DNA of 64,000 nt, taken from assembly GCF_016508585.1 (NCBI RefSeq), contig NZ_JADVOP010000002.1, forward strand, positions 62,001 to 126,000. Reading direction: 5' to 3'. The stretch comes from Acinetobacter baumannii (GTDB taxonomy: Bacteria > Pseudomonadota > Gammaproteobacteria > Pseudomonadales > Moraxellaceae). The position numbers and the translations under genes are program-made. The first letter of the stretch is position 1, and the number at the start of each line of letters is the position of its first letter. Below are positions 46,669-57,036 of the stretch, one piece after another. The notes beneath the pieces were generated by a model. That model made no database searches and had not been told where the DNA came from. It saw only the letters and a program-made list of their open reading frames with translations.

Positions 46669-47682
46669 TTAAGCTTCGATCGCTTGGACTGCGATTTTCT
46701 TCGCAGGATCTGCTTTACGGCGAACTTGTGGTACAGGCTCTCCATAATATTGACGATCGGCAAAATAACTTGAACGAACCATCGGTGCAGCCCAAATATT
46801 TCTGAAACCTAGTTTTTGACCATGCGCAGTATAACGTTCAAATTCTTCAGGTGTTACAAAACGATCGATAGGAGCATGTTCTTTTGAAGGCTGTAAGTAT
46901 TGTCCAATAGTGACATAGTCAACACCGTGGGCATGCAGATCGTCTAACAATGCAATGACTTCTTCTTCAGTTTCACCAATACCGACCATCAAGCCGCATT
47001 TGGTTGGAACATCTGGGCAATATTCCTTAAACATTTTCAAAAGGTTTAAAGAGTGCTGATAATCTGAACCTGGACGCATTGCTTTATAAAGACGTGGCAC
47101 TGTTTCAATGTTGTGGTTAAATACGTCAGGCGGACATTCCGTCATGATACGCAATGCAATGTCCATACGACCACGAAAGTCAGGCACTAGTATTTCAAGT
47201 AATGTTTTTGGACTGAGTGCACGCGCTTCTTTGATACAGTCTACAAAATGCTGTGCGCCACCATCCAATAGATCATCACGGTCTACTGAAGTGATCACTG
47301 CATATTTCAAACCTAAATTTGCAATCGTTTCCGCCATGTGGCGTGGTTCATCTGGATCTAGTGCATTTGGTCGACCATGTGCAACATCACAGAAAGGGCA
47401 ACGACGGGTACAGATATCACCCATAATCATAAAGGTTGCAGTACCGCCACCAAAACACTCAGGAAGGTTGGGACATGCCGCCTCTTCACAGACCGTATGT
47501 AACTTTTGCGTACGCAAAGTGGTTTTTATACGTTGAACTTCATCAGGTGCAGCCATTTTCACACGAATCCAATCCGGCTTTCGTGGTGCTTCAACCGTGG
47601 GAATAACTTTTACAGGTATACGAGCAACTTTTTCCGCGCCACGTAATTTGACACCCTGTTCTGGTTTACGGTTCTCTGACAT
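46669..47682 (-). CDS. lipA: Lipoyl synthase
   Basis: Radical SAM enzyme that inserts two sulfurs into octanoyl groups to form lipoate. The SAM cluster motif is CTRRCPFC, and the auxiliary cluster is [12 protein letters not shown]. The C-terminal RSSY marker is present as [11 protein letters not shown]. The ATG at 47682 has GGAAA upstream; an upstream GTG adds five residues. 337 residues. LipB is not in this window. Confidence 0.96.
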   Translation of the reverse strand: MSENRKPEQGVKLRGAEKVARIPVKVIPTVEAPRKPDWIRVKMAAPDEVQRIKTTLRTQKLHTVCEEAACPNLPECFGGGTATFMIMGDICTRRCPFCDVAHGRPNALDPDEPRHMAETIANLGLKYAVITSVDRDDLLDGGAQHFVDCIKEARALSPKTLLEILVPDFRGRMDIALRIMTECPPDVFNHNIETVPRLYKAMRPGSDYQHSLNLLKMFKEYCPDVPTKCGLMVGIGETEEEVIALLDDLHAHGVDYVTIGQYLQPSKEHAPIDRFVTPEEFERYTAHGQKLGFRNIWAAPMVRSSYFADRQYYGEPVPQVRRKADPAKKIAVQAIEA

Positions 47683-47882
47683 ATTCAACTTTTCCACTGT
47701 TTTCTACGGGGGAGATAAACCATTATAACGGAAATGCAAAACGATGGGGTAAAAACACTATTCATATACTAAATGTCGTTATCACAGAATATATGCATGG
47801 GAAATACAGAAAATTGTTTCGGTTTAGTTCATAATATCGCATGAGAAAAGATATAGACTGAATTTAGTATAAGGAGCTTTGA

Positions 47883-49298
47883 ATGCCACGTAAGAAAGAA
47901 GTCGTTAGTGGGAATTTTGTGAAATACGATGCAGTCGTACTTGGCTCTGGTCCTGCTGGTGAAGGCGCGGCAATGAAGCTTGCTAAATCGGGTAAGCGTG
48001 TTGCAATTGTTGATATTCGCGAGCAACTCGGGGGTAACTGTACGCATGTGGGTACAATTCCAAGTAAAGCTTTGCGTCAAACAGTTTCAAGTATTATCCG
48101 TTACCAACGTGATCCAATGTTTAAGAAAGTGGGGGATTGGAAGCAATTCACCATGAAACAAGTATTGCGAAATGCACATAAAGTAATTCAACAGCAAGTC
48201 GATACACACTCACGCTTTTACGACCGCAACAACATTGATGTATTTCATGGTCGTGCATATATTCAAGATAAAAATACTGTGATTATTTTCAGTGAAGATG
48301 GGGTAAAAGAAACCTTGGGTTTTAAACAGCTGGTTGTTGCGACGGGTAGCCGTCCTTACCATCCACAGGGTTTAGATTTCAACCATCCTCGAGTATTTGA
48401 TTCAGACAAAATTTTGGATCTTGATTTCACCATTCATAAGATTATCATTTATGGTGCAGGTGTAATTGGCTGTGAATATGCGTCTATTTTCATTGGTTTG
48501 GACCACAAAGTTGATTTGATCAATACGCAACATCAATTATTGAGTTATCTCGATGATGAAATTGCCGATGCATTGTCATATCACTTGCGTGAACAAGGTG
48601 TATTGATCCGTCACAATGAGCAAATTGATCATTTGGAAACTTTTGATGATCATGTCGTACTGTATTTACAAAGTGGCAAGAAGATTAAAGCTGATGCGAT
48701 TCTTTGGTGTAATGGTCGTTCAGGAAATACCGATGGTCTAGGACTTGAGAATGTAGGTCTTACACCAAACAGCCGTGGTCAACTTGCAGTCAATGATCAA
48801 TATCAAACCGAAGTTGAAAATGTTTATGCTGCGGGTGATGTCGTGGGTTGGCCATCACTTGCTTCTGCCGCATATGACCAAGGTCGCTGTGCAGGTTCAA
48901 ACATGGCTGGTGAAAAAGATGTGAAGCCTGTAAAAGATATTCCAACAGGTATTTATACAATTCCAGAAATTTCTTTCTTTGGTAAAACTGAAAGTCAGTT
49001 GACTGAAGAAAAAATTCCGTATGAAGTCGGTCAAGCGTCATTCCGTCACCTGGCTCGTGCACAAATTACAGGTGACACGGTAGGTGAGCTTAAAATTTTA
49101 TTCCATCGTGATACCTTGGAACTGTTAGGCGTACACTGTTTTGGTAATAACGCTGCCGAAATTATCCATATTGGGCAAGCCGTGATGCAAAGCGGTAACA
49201 ATACCATTAAGTATTTTGTTGAAACCACCTTTAACTATCCGACAATGGCGGAAGCTTATCGTGTTGCAACATTGAATGGTATGAATCGACTGTTTTAA
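47883..49298 (+). CDS. sthA: Soluble pyridine nucleotide transhydrogenase
   Basis: FAD enzyme that balances NADPH and NADH. The FAD motif [13 protein letters not shown] and NAD motif [15 protein letters not shown] are clear. The redox CxxxxC of related disulfide reductases is replaced by [14 protein letters not shown], which has one Cys, the hallmark of SthA. Full length at 471 residues. Convergent with mgtA. Confidence 0.95.
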   Translation: MPRKKEVVSGNFVKYDAVVLGSGPAGEGAAMKLAKSGKRVAIVDIREQLGGNCTHVGTIPSKALRQTVSSIIRYQRDPMFKKVGDWKQFTMKQVLRNAHKVIQQQVDTHSRFYDRNNIDVFHGRAYIQDKNTVIIFSEDGVKETLGFKQLVVATGSRPYHPQGLDFNHPRVFDSDKILDLDFTIHKIIIYGAGVIGCEYASIFIGLDHKVDLINTQHQLLSYLDDEIADALSYHLREQGVLIRHNEQIDHLETFDDHVVLYLQSGKKIKADAILWCNGRSGNTDGLGLENVGLTPNSRGQLAVNDQYQTEVENVYAAGDVVGWPSLASAAYDQGRCAGSNMAGEKDVKPVKDIPTGIYTIPEISFFGKTESQLTEEKIPYEVGQASFRHLARAQITGDTVGELKILFHRDTLELLGVHCFGNNAAEIIHIGQAVMQSGNNTIKYFVETTFNYPTMAEAYRVATLNGMNRLF

Positions 49299-49303
49299 TC
49301 AAA

Positions 49304-49339
49304 AATGTTGATGCCAAATCTATTTAGAGCATCAACATT
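49304..49339. repeat. Inverted repeat just after sthA
   Basis: An 11-bp perfect pair AATGTTGATGC (49304-49314) and GCATCAACATT (49329-49339), 5 bp past the sthA stop. No T-run follows. It forms a tandem pair of hairpins with the next terminator. Confidence 0.55.
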
Positions 49340-49346
49340 GCATAAT

Positions 49347-49385
49347 AAAAAAGCCTTTCCCATCAACAGGGGAAAGGCTTTTTTT
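49347..49385. terminator. Bidirectional terminator, sthA / mgtA
   Basis: A 15-bp stem with the arm AAAAAAGCCTTTCCC and its complement ending in ten T, placed between the convergent stops of sthA and mgtA. Confidence 0.92.
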
Positions 49386-49400
49386 CAACCCATGTAAATT

Positions 49401-52157
49401 TTATTGCCAACCATATCGACGAATGTATATTGTTTTAATCCACTGTGTTAAACACATATAGGCAATTAAAATAAATGGGAGATAGAAGAAATAGCTCAGT
49501 GGCAATGCTTCCAGTTTTAAATAACTTGCCAATGGTCCCATTGGCAAGAATATGCCTATACACATAATGATTGCGGTCATGACCAATAAAGGTGTTGCGG
49601 CACGGCTTTGAATAAATGGAACTTTGGCTGTACGGATCATATGCACGATCAGTGTTTGAGTGAGTAGCCCCACCACGAACCAGCCTGATTGGAATAAAGT
49701 TTGCTGTGCTGGCGTGTTTGCTGAAAAAACAAACCACATCAGGGCAAAGGTTAAAATATCAAAAATCGAGCTGATTGGTCCAAACACGATCATGAAACGA
49801 CCCACTTCACTAGGCTGCCAACGTTGGGGTTGAGCAATCAGTTCATCATCTACATGGTCAAATGGAATAGCGATCTGGGAAATATCGTAAAGTAGATTTT
49901 GAATCAGTAGGTGAATCGGCAGCATCGGTAAGAACGGGATAAAGGCACTGGCAACCAACACAGAAAAAACATTGCCAAAATTGGAGCTGGCGGTCATTTT
50001 GATGTACTTCAGCATATTGGCAAAAGTTCTACGACCTTCAATCACGCCTTTTTCCAAGACCATTAAGCTTTTTTCAAGTAGGATCAAATCTGCAGATTCT
50101 TTGGCAATATCCACTGCGGTATCCACAGAAATTCCAATATCGGCTGCACGAATCGCTGCCGCATCATTAATCCCGTCACCCAAAAAGCCGACCACATGCC
50201 CATTGGCTTTAAGCTGCTCTACAATACGCTCTTTATGAACAGGACTGAGTTTGGCGAATATATCATAGTGCTCGACAGCTTCTTTCAGTTGTTTGTCCGA
50301 CAGGGTTTCAATAATGCCGCCAAGTAAAATGCGTTCACATTGAATACCAATTTCACGACACACTTTTTGCGTGACAAATTCATTATCACCAGTCAATACT
50401 TTTACTGCGACACCATGCGCATGTAAGCTTTTTACTGCTGCCATGGCTGATTCTTTCGGTGGATCTAAAAAGGCAACATAGCCAATTAAAATCAGATCAC
50501 TTTCATCGGCTACAGAAAAATTTTCTTGTGTAGTGGGAAATTCACGATAAGCCACAGCCACTACACGCAAACCATCTTGGTTATAACTTTGGGTAAGTGT
50601 TTCAATTGCAGTCTGTTTTTGTGTGGTTAACGCTTCTACTTTGCCATCAATTTCAACATAACGACAAACTTTGAGCATTTCCTCAACAGCACCTTTGGTA
50701 ATCATGCGGACTTTGTCTTGTGGTGTTTTCACCACGACAGACATGCGACGGCGATCAAAATCAAAAGGTACTTCATCTAATTTTTTAAAACGTAACTTTT
50801 GTGTTTTGATCTCTGGGTCAACAGCTTCTAATACAGCAACATCAAGCAGATTTTTCAATCCGGTTTGATAGTAACTGTTTAAAAATGCCTGCATTAAAAC
50901 ATAGTGCGAGGTTTGACCGAGTATATCGACATGTTGTGATAGAAAGATTTTGTCCTGAGTTAATGTTCCTGTCTTATCCGTACACAATACATCCATTGCA
51001 CCAAAGTTCTGAATGGCATCCAGACGTTTAACAATGACTTTCTTTTTAGATAAAAACACTGCACCTTTTGCTAAAGTTGAGGTAACAATCATCGGCAACA
51101 TTTCAGGTGTTAAGCCGACTGCAACGGATAATGCGAACAAGAAAGCCTCTGTCCAATCACCTTTGGTAAACCCATTGATAAACAGTACAACAGGTGCCAT
51201 GACCAACATAAAGCGGATCAATAACCAACTGACTTTATTTACACCCATTTGAAAAGAGGTTGTGCCTCGATCTGTCGCTGTTACTCGATGAGCCAAAGCC
51301 CCAAAATATGTGTGTATTCCTGTGCTTACAACCATGGCATGTGCTGAACCTGAAACTACATTGGTTCCCATAAATACAATATTTTCGAGTTCCAAAGCAT
51401 TGCTTTGCTGAAGGTTTGTTTGCACAGGAAATTTTTCTACAGGCATAGATTCACCTGTCATTGCCGCTTGAGAAACAAAGAGATCTTTGGCAGTGAGAAT
51501 TCGGCAATCGGCAGGAATCATGTCTCCTGCAGAGAGCAAAATAATATCACCCGGAACCAAATATTGAATTGGCATTTCAAATTGAGAGTTTTTTTGATTT
51601 TTAACATCAATGCCATAGCGTTGTTGCATCAGCACCAGATCATCATAACTGAGTTGATCTCTTAAAACGGTTGCGGTATTGCTCACCATTGCTTTTAAGG
51701 CATCTGCTGCTTGGTTTGATTTGGATTCTTGCCAGTAGCGAAGCAGGGTGGAAAGAATCACCATCACACTGATAATACATGTGCCTGTCAAATCATCAGT
51801 AAGAAATGCCACCAGTGCTAAAAGACTCAATAGAATATTGAAAGGATTACGGTAGCAATACCAAAGGTGCTGCCACCACATCAGCGGCTTTTCATGAGAA
51901 ATCTCATTCAAACCTATGATCTTTTGTTGGGCACTTGCTTGTTGCTCGGTTAAACCTGCTTCTGAACTGTTAAATTTGTTGAGCAGTTGTGCTGAGTCCA
52001 ATTTGGCTGCCTTGACCAATCGGGTAGATAAAGTTTTGCTGATTTCTTGTGCATAACTGGATTGATGCAATTCTTTAAAAGATTGACTGCGTCCAAAGAA
52101 ACGCATGAGATGAAATCTTTTGAGAAAAGTGGTAAATAGTTTGTGCCAGAGTTTCAT
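49401..52157 (-). CDS. mgtA: Magnesium-translocating P-type ATPase
   Basis: P-type ATPase that imports Mg2+ (MgtA/MgtB class). The phosphorylated Asp is D394 in CTDKTGTLTQ. TGES (TGESMPVEK), the hinge GDGINDAAAIRAADIG and the membrane-4 motif near PEMLPMIV are present. At 918 residues it is normal for MgtA. An AGAGGA ribosome binding site precedes the ATG at 52157. It follows an outer-membrane protein gene by 94 bp; both lie behind a long structured leader. Confidence 0.95.
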   Translation of the reverse strand: MKLWHKLFTTFLKRFHLMRFFGRSQSFKELHQSSYAQEISKTLSTRLVKAAKLDSAQLLNKFNSSEAGLTEQQASAQQKIIGLNEISHEKPLMWWQHLWYCYRNPFNILLSLLALVAFLTDDLTGTCIISVMVILSTLLRYWQESKSNQAADALKAMVSNTATVLRDQLSYDDLVLMQQRYGIDVKNQKNSQFEMPIQYLVPGDIILLSAGDMIPADCRILTAKDLFVSQAAMTGESMPVEKFPVQTNLQQSNALELENIVFMGTNVVSGSAHAMVVSTGIHTYFGALAHRVTATDRGTTSFQMGVNKVSWLLIRFMLVMAPVVLFINGFTKGDWTEAFLFALSVAVGLTPEMLPMIVTSTLAKGAVFLSKKKVIVKRLDAIQNFGAMDVLCTDKTGTLTQDKIFLSQHVDILGQTSHYVLMQAFLNSYYQTGLKNLLDVAVLEAVDPEIKTQKLRFKKLDEVPFDFDRRRMSVVVKTPQDKVRMITKGAVEEMLKVCRYVEIDGKVEALTTQKQTAIETLTQSYNQDGLRVVAVAYREFPTTQENFSVADESDLILIGYVAFLDPPKESAMAAVKSLHAHGVAVKVLTGDNEFVTQKVCREIGIQCERILLGGIIETLSDKQLKEAVEHYDIFAKLSPVHKERIVEQLKANGHVVGFLGDGINDAAAIRAADIGISVDTAVDIAKESADLILLEKSLMVLEKGVIEGRRTFANMLKYIKMTASSNFGNVFSVLVASAFIPFLPMLPIHLLIQNLLYDISQIAIPFDHVDDELIAQPQRWQPSEVGRFMIVFGPISSIFDILTFALMWFVFSANTPAQQTLFQSGWFVVGLLTQTLIVHMIRTAKVPFIQSRAATPLLVMTAIIMCIGIFLPMGPLASYLKLEALPLSYFFYLPFILIAYMCLTQWIKTIYIRRYGWQ

Positions 52158-52251
52158 GTTGAAGTCCTCTTTTTTTAGGCGTGCAAAGGCTCTGACCTTA
52201 TGATCGAAATAAAGCCGATTTGAAAAATAATTTATAAAATAGAGCGGGGAA

Positions 52252-52947
52252 TTAAGGTGTGTAACTTAATCCGAGTCCAAACCATCTCTGTCGGAAGGCA
52301 TTGAAACGATCACCGAAAGTCGCTTCGAATGTTAAGATGTTTGGGATCAGGCTATAGTGGGCAGCGGTCTGAAAAAAAGGCGAATCACGATCTTGATTAT
52401 AGGTTTCTGCGCTTAAAGCCCAGCGATCGTTTAGCGAATAATGTGTAGCAATTCCCCAACGAATGAAATGTGAATGATCATGCGCATATTGGTAACCCAA
52501 GTTAGTATCTACTGCTATGCGCGGAGATAAATTAAAACTCATGGGTAGATTGAAAAACCAATCTAAATCTGAAGAATGCTGAGACTGTTCATCTTGTGAT
52601 AGCATCAGGCTACTTGCAACGCCCCAGAAATGATCCATGGGTTTTAATACGGTTTTTGCTTGAGCTGAAAAACCATGTACATTATCAATATCTTTCGACG
52701 CATGATATCCCACTGAAAGTTCTAGATTTTCAGAAAAGTTACATGCTGGTGCAACTTGATATGACCATGTACCTGCTGTGCTATGTGAATAAGCACTTTC
52801 CAATTGGCAGCGGTGAGCTGCTGTAATAGATGCATCATCCGTATTTAAAAGCGGATCGGCTTTGCTTTTTTGAGCAAGCACAACGAATCCACAGAGTAAA
52901 AATACACTGATTGCACAATACCATTGAATGGAAGCATGTAAAAACAT
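52252..52947 (-). CDS. Putative outer-membrane protein in the mgtA operon
   Basis: A 231-residue protein with an N-terminal hydrophobic export signal (about residues 10-30) and alternating strands rich in Tyr, Trp and Phe, for example LELSVGYHASKDID and RWFGLGLSYTP. It reads like a beta-barrel of 8-10 strands, though the last residue is Pro rather than Phe or Trp. GGGGAGAAG precedes the ATG at 52947. Position ahead of mgtA suggests a role in magnesium or metal uptake across the outer membrane; that is inference. Confidence 0.65.
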   Translation of the reverse strand: MFLHASIQWYCAISVFLLCGFVVLAQKSKADPLLNTDDASITAAHRCQLESAYSHSTAGTWSYQVAPACNFSENLELSVGYHASKDIDNVHGFSAQAKTVLKPMDHFWGVASSLMLSQDEQSQHSSDLDWFFNLPMSFNLSPRIAVDTNLGYQYAHDHSHFIRWGIATHYSLNDRWALSAETYNQDRDSPFFQTAAHYSLIPNILTFEATFGDRFNAFRQRWFGLGLSYTP

Positions 52948-53187
52948 CGGCTTCTCCCCATTTTTAGGTGAGAAACTAAACGGGTTGTAGTCAACACATT
53001 AAATTTTTGCTGATATGTAAAAATTTTATAGAGGGGGATTGAATTATAATTTTTCAAAGCTATCTCGTTGCAAGATAGCCGACCTAATAGGCTATATTGC
53101 TCAGTATTCGCTTTGGTTTAAAAGATAATTAAACCCGAACCTCGAACAACTTCCCATTTAGGATCTCCATTGAATAAACTCAACGGC
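52948..53187 (-). promoter_or_regulatory. Structured 5' leader of the mgtA operon
   Basis: About 235 nt of untranslated RNA are predicted from the promoter below to the ATG at 52947. Hairpin A pairs 53075-53080 (ATAGCC) with 53090-53095 (GGCTAT). Hairpin B pairs 53059-53065 (GCTATCT) with 53073-53079 (AGATAGC). They share bases 53075-53079, so only one can form at a time. A short upstream ORF lies at 53129-53170. This layout suggests an attenuator or metal sensor, but it matches no Mg2+ riboswitch I know. Confidence 0.5.
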
Positions 53188-53215
53188 ATTATAGTGCAAG
53201 TGTTTGGATTAACAA
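53188..53215 (-). promoter_or_regulatory. Sigma-70-type promoter for the mgtA operon
   Basis: Minus strand: -35 TTGTTA (53210-53215) and -10 TATAAT (53188-53193) with a 16-bp spacer. The -10 is a perfect consensus. The start would be near 53181. Confidence 0.6.
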
Positions 53216-53500
53216 GTCATATTTGATGAATTTTTTATTATAAATTTAAATTTAACAATCAATACTTTGTAAATAAATGACTTAGCTTATTTTTTATTTT
53301 ACGGATATGGTGCTTAGGAGGATTGGATTTTAAATTTTTACTCATTTTTTTATGTTTAAGAGTTAAAAGTCTGAATTATCCCAAAGTGCTTAACAGTTTT
53401 TCTTGAGCTGCCTACTTTTTAGAAATTTGATCTATGAACAACATAGTTTTAATAGGTTCAAAGGTTTATCATAGCTTCAGTTCAATATGTGGATAATGTT

Positions 53501-54568
53501 ATGAAAATTGTTGCAGATGAAAATCTAGCATTTACTGAATATTTCTTTTCAGAATTCGGAGAAATTCATCAGGCAGCAGGGCGCACTCTTAACCACGACA
53601 ATGTTAAAGATGCGGATGCTTTATTGATTCGATCGGTCACAAAAGTCAATGAGCAGTTGATTGCACAGACTGCATTAAAATTTGTAGGCAGTGCGACGAT
53701 CGGCACAGATCATTTAGATATTCAAGCTTTAGAAAAACATCAAATTACTTGGTCGAATGCAGCAGGCTGTAACGCACAAGCTGTTGCTGAATATGTCATC
53801 ACCGCTTTGTTGCATCTTCATCCAGAATTTTTGGATGCAGGAAAACACTTTACTTTAGGAATTGTGGGTTTAGGTAATGTGGGGACGCGTTTAGCTTACA
53901 TGGCGCAATTATTGGGCTGGAATGTGATCGGCTATGATCCTTTTATGCAGCATGACAGCATTAGACATGTTGAACTTGAAGAATTACTGAAGAATTCCAA
54001 TGCTGTGACCCTGCATGTACCCATAACCCACACAGGGCAATATCCAACACATCATTTGATCAACGCTGAAAGATTGGCGATGATGTCTCCTGAAACAATT
54101 CTCATCAATTCTGCGCGTGGTGCCGTGGTTGAAGAGGCGGCATTGATTGCAGATATTTTAACGACCCGACGTAAAGTTGTGTTAGATGTATTTGAACATG
54201 AGCCTGAAATTTCACAACGCTTACTTGATTTAATTACTCTCGTGACACCACATATTGCAGGATATAGTTTAGAAGGTAAGGCTAGAGGAACGCAGATGGT
54301 CTATGAGGCGTTCTGTAAACGCTTCGAATACTTAAATCATAAAAAGTTTGAATCACAATTGCCTGCCTGTGAACAATACTTCTATGGCAATAGTATTAAA
54401 CAGACCCTAAAAAACTATTTGACTGAAATCTATAATATTCAACGTGATGATGACAATTTGCGTGACTGCCTAAAAGATGGAAAAGTGGATCAAAAAGCAT
54501 TTGATTTTCTCCGTAAAAGCTATCCCCTACGCCGTGAATGGTCTGCTCATGGAGGTCCAAAAGCATGA
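53501..54568 (+). CDS. pdxB: 4-phosphoerythronate dehydrogenase
   Basis: Second enzyme of the DXP-dependent vitamin B6 pathway, oxidising 4-phosphoerythronate. The D-2-hydroxyacid dehydrogenase fold has the NAD motif GIVGLGNVGTRLAYM near residue 119 and the catalytic Arg, Glu and His in INSARGAVVEEAAL, DVFEHEPEI and PHIAGYS. The C-terminal DUF3410 dimer domain is present. ATG at 53501 has GGATAA upstream; four extra codons before it were not used. Overlaps epmA by 4 bp. Confidence 0.95.
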   Translation: MKIVADENLAFTEYFFSEFGEIHQAAGRTLNHDNVKDADALLIRSVTKVNEQLIAQTALKFVGSATIGTDHLDIQALEKHQITWSNAAGCNAQAVAEYVITALLHLHPEFLDAGKHFTLGIVGLGNVGTRLAYMAQLLGWNVIGYDPFMQHDSIRHVELEELLKNSNAVTLHVPITHTGQYPTHHLINAERLAMMSPETILINSARGAVVEEAALIADILTTRRKVVLDVFEHEPEISQRLLDLITLVTPHIAGYSLEGKARGTQMVYEAFCKRFEYLNHKKFESQLPACEQYFYGNSIKQTLKNYLTEIYNIQRDDDNLRDCLKDGKVDQKAFDFLRKSYPLRREWSAHGGPKA

Positions 54569-55539
54569 CGATTAACTTTAAACCGACTTGTGATATTCAT
54601 GCATTGAAAGCACGTGCAAACATGTATCGGCAAATTCGTCATTTTTTTGAGCAACGGAATGTTTTGGAAGTTGAAACACCCATCTTGTCGCAAGCGGGTG
54701 TCACAGATGTTCATTTGGCTTCAATACAGGTACAACGCCATCTACAGGGGAAAATGCAAACACATTATTTACAGACCTCTCCTGAATTTGCGATGAAGCG
54801 TTTATTGGCAAGTGGCAGTGGCTCAATTTATCAAATTTGCAAAGTGTTTCGTGATGATGAGCATGGTCGTAAACACAACAGTGAATTTACCATGCTGGAG
54901 TGGTATCGCCCGCACTTTAGTTTAAAAGACTTGATGTTTGAAGTGACAGACCTGTTAAATGTTGTTTTGGCTGAACGTTTTGCTGATGTCCGTCCGACAG
55001 TCTTGAGTTATAAACACGCATTTATTGATCGTTTAGATTTAAATCCACTTAAGGCAACTTTATCAGAACTCAAAGATGCAGCCCATCGAGTCGGGTTAAA
55101 TCTGGATTTGGGTGATGACCGTTTGGCATATATGGATTTGTTATTTTCACATCTGGTTGAACCGAGTTTAGGCTTTGATACACCCGTATTTTTAACTGAT
55201 TTCCCACCAGAATTGGCATCATTGGCAAAGACTAGAATTGATGAAGATGGTGAGTTGGTTGCTGCACGTTTTGAGCTGTATATCGAAGGACTTGAGCTTG
55301 CCAATGCCTATGATGAATTGATTGATGCAGAGATTTTACGAAGCCGTTTTCAAGCAGATAATGCTGAGCGTGAAAAACTCGGTTTACATGTGATGCCTGT
55401 CGATGAGTATTTACTGGCGGCTTTGCCGAATATGTCGGAGTGTGCAGGGATAGCGTTGGGGATTGACCGCCTATTGATGGTGGTGATGAACCAAATAAAA
55501 CTGGAAAAGGTGATTACATTTCCTGCGGATGTATCTTAA
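54565..55539 (+). CDS. epmA: EF-P--(R)-beta-lysine ligase EpmA
   Basis: Class II lysyl-tRNA-synthetase-like enzyme (PoxA/GenX) that puts (R)-beta-lysine on elongation factor P so that the ribosome passes polyproline stretches. Class II motifs are visible: motif 2 ICKVFRDDEHGRKHNSEFTMLEWYR (in parts) and motif 3 GIALGIDRLLMV. The 324-residue protein lacks the tRNA anticodon-binding domain, as expected. GGAGG is 9 bp before the ATG. Its partners epmB and efp are not in the window. Confidence 0.95.
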   Translation: MTINFKPTCDIHALKARANMYRQIRHFFEQRNVLEVETPILSQAGVTDVHLASIQVQRHLQGKMQTHYLQTSPEFAMKRLLASGSGSIYQICKVFRDDEHGRKHNSEFTMLEWYRPHFSLKDLMFEVTDLLNVVLAERFADVRPTVLSYKHAFIDRLDLNPLKATLSELKDAAHRVGLNLDLGDDRLAYMDLLFSHLVEPSLGFDTPVFLTDFPPELASLAKTRIDEDGELVAARFELYIEGLELANAYDELIDAEILRSRFQADNAEREKLGLHVMPVDEYLLAALPNMSECAGIALGIDRLLMVVMNQIKLEKVITFPADVS

Positions 55540-55657
55540 AAGTATTTTTTCACCTATTGTTCATGTTGTTCGGGCAATAGGTGAATATATTGAATGGTCA
55601 TATTCATTTTACAGGCAACAATATTAATTGTTTCAGGTTTTAGAGTCGTCCATGAAT

Positions 55658-55688
55658 AAAAAACCTCTCACGCTGAGAGGTTTTTTTT
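55658..55688. terminator. Bidirectional terminator, epmA / cca
   Basis: Stem AAAAAACCTCTCA / TGAGAGGTTTTTT with a 3-nt loop. The last T overlap the cca stop codon, so the terminator serves both convergent genes. Confidence 0.9.
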
Positions 55689-56928
55689 AAACTGTATGAT
55701 GATGATGACCTGATTGATGTTTTAAGTTTGCAATCGCATCGATACGCTTTTGAATCAGCATCTCACCAATATCCGCGCCTTGAACCTCTGGTGGTAAGTC
55801 TGAGGCTTTGATGCCCCGTACAGTTTTCATGGCATCCAAAAGGTAATTGGCTTGCGGGTATTCACGATCTTCTAAACCCAAGCGACCTTTTGCATCACAT
55901 TCACAGGCTTGCACAAATGCCTCAACACGCTCAGGACGGCGCAATACATCTAAACGTTGTAGTAAACGCCATAATGTACCTGCTTTTAAAGTAAAGGCTT
56001 GATGGCATTTTAAATGCTCTTTACATACAGCAAGCGCCAGTTGTTTGGTTTGGGTCGGTACACGTAAACGATTACATACTGCTGTAACAGGTTGAATACC
56101 ACGTTCTTCGTGCATGATATGACGCGGAAGCTCATCTTTAGGCGTGAGGGCTTTCCCTAAGTCGTGAACCAGTACAGCAAAGCGCACATCTAAAGCGTAT
56201 TGGGCTTTGCAAGCTTGTCGCAGAGACATGAGGGTATGAATGCCACAGTCAATTTCTGGATGGTATTCAGGTCGTTGCGGTACGCCAAAAAGTGCATCAA
56301 TTTCCGGAAATAGAACTTTTAAAGCACCACACTCACGTAATACTTCAAAATAAACATCGGCATGATCTTCCATTAAAGCGCGTGAGGTTTCTTTCCAGAC
56401 CCGTTCTGGTGTTAAGGCTTGCAACTCACCAGATTCAGCCAGTTGGCGCATGAGTGCAATGGTTTCATCGGCTATACGGAAACCGTATTGCGCATATCGG
56501 GCAGCAAAACGTGCAACACGGAGCACACGCAAAGGGTCCTCTGCAAAAGCACTGGAAACATGACGTAAAATTTTATGCTCTAAATCATCCTGCCCGTGAT
56601 AGGGATCATAGACTTGACCGGCATCGTCCATTGCCATGGCATTGATGGTCAGATCGCGACGAATCAAATCTTCTTCTAAAGTGACGGCAGGATCGGTAAA
56701 AAATTCAAAGCCATGATATCCATGTCCCGACTTACGTTCAGTACGTGCGAGTGCATATTCTTCTTTTGTTTCTGGGTGTAAAAACACAGGGAAATCTTTT
56801 CCCACAGGTTGGTAACCTTGGGCAAGAAGTTGTTCTGGTGTTGCACCAACCACAACATAATCTTTTTCGTGATAGGGATGTCCGAGTAAATGATCTCTAA
56901 CGGCACCGCCTACTAAATAAACTTGCAT
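55687..56928 (-). CDS. cca: CCA-adding enzyme with HD domain
   Basis: Adds or repairs the 3' CCA of tRNA. The nucleotidyltransferase motif GGAVRD is at residues 7-12 with catalytic DY in KDYVVVG; the basic [11 protein letters not shown] and [10 protein letters not shown] motifs follow. An HD phosphohydrolase domain ([12 protein letters not shown]) occurs near residue 223, as in the multifunctional Cca of E. coli (412 aa; here 413). A histidine tail GHHHHTV ends the protein. The ATG at 56928 is preceded by a GAGG that lies inside a strong hairpin. Confidence 0.95.
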   Translation of the reverse strand: MQVYLVGGAVRDHLLGHPYHEKDYVVVGATPEQLLAQGYQPVGKDFPVFLHPETKEEYALARTERKSGHGYHGFEFFTDPAVTLEEDLIRRDLTINAMAMDDAGQVYDPYHGQDDLEHKILRHVSSAFAEDPLRVLRVARFAARYAQYGFRIADETIALMRQLAESGELQALTPERVWKETSRALMEDHADVYFEVLRECGALKVLFPEIDALFGVPQRPEYHPEIDCGIHTLMSLRQACKAQYALDVRFAVLVHDLGKALTPKDELPRHIMHEERGIQPVTAVCNRLRVPTQTKQLALAVCKEHLKCHQAFTLKAGTLWRLLQRLDVLRRPERVEAFVQACECDAKGRLGLEDREYPQANYLLDAMKTVRGIKASDLPPEVQGADIGEMLIQKRIDAIANLKHQSGHHHHTV

Positions 56929-56931
56929 GAA

Positions 56932-56976
56932 AAAACCTCTATTCTTGATGCCATCATGCAACAGAATAGAGGTTTT
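56932..56976 (-). terminator. maeB terminator that also covers the cca ribosome binding site
   Basis: A 14-bp perfect stem, AAAACCTCTATTCT at 56932-56945 with 56963-56976, and a 17-nt loop, followed on the minus strand by T. It ends 4 bp before the cca ATG, so the GAGG of cca is paired in the stem. Confidence 0.85.
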
Positions 56977-57036
56977 CTCAAGTACAGAACTTGAGTTGCT
57001 TGACTAAAGTTCCTTGGGATTCACGACACAGCTCAA

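Noticed and set aside
52948..53181. Known M-box or yybP-ykoY riboswitch
   Set aside because: Neither consensus core could be fitted; only generic alternate hairpins are seen.
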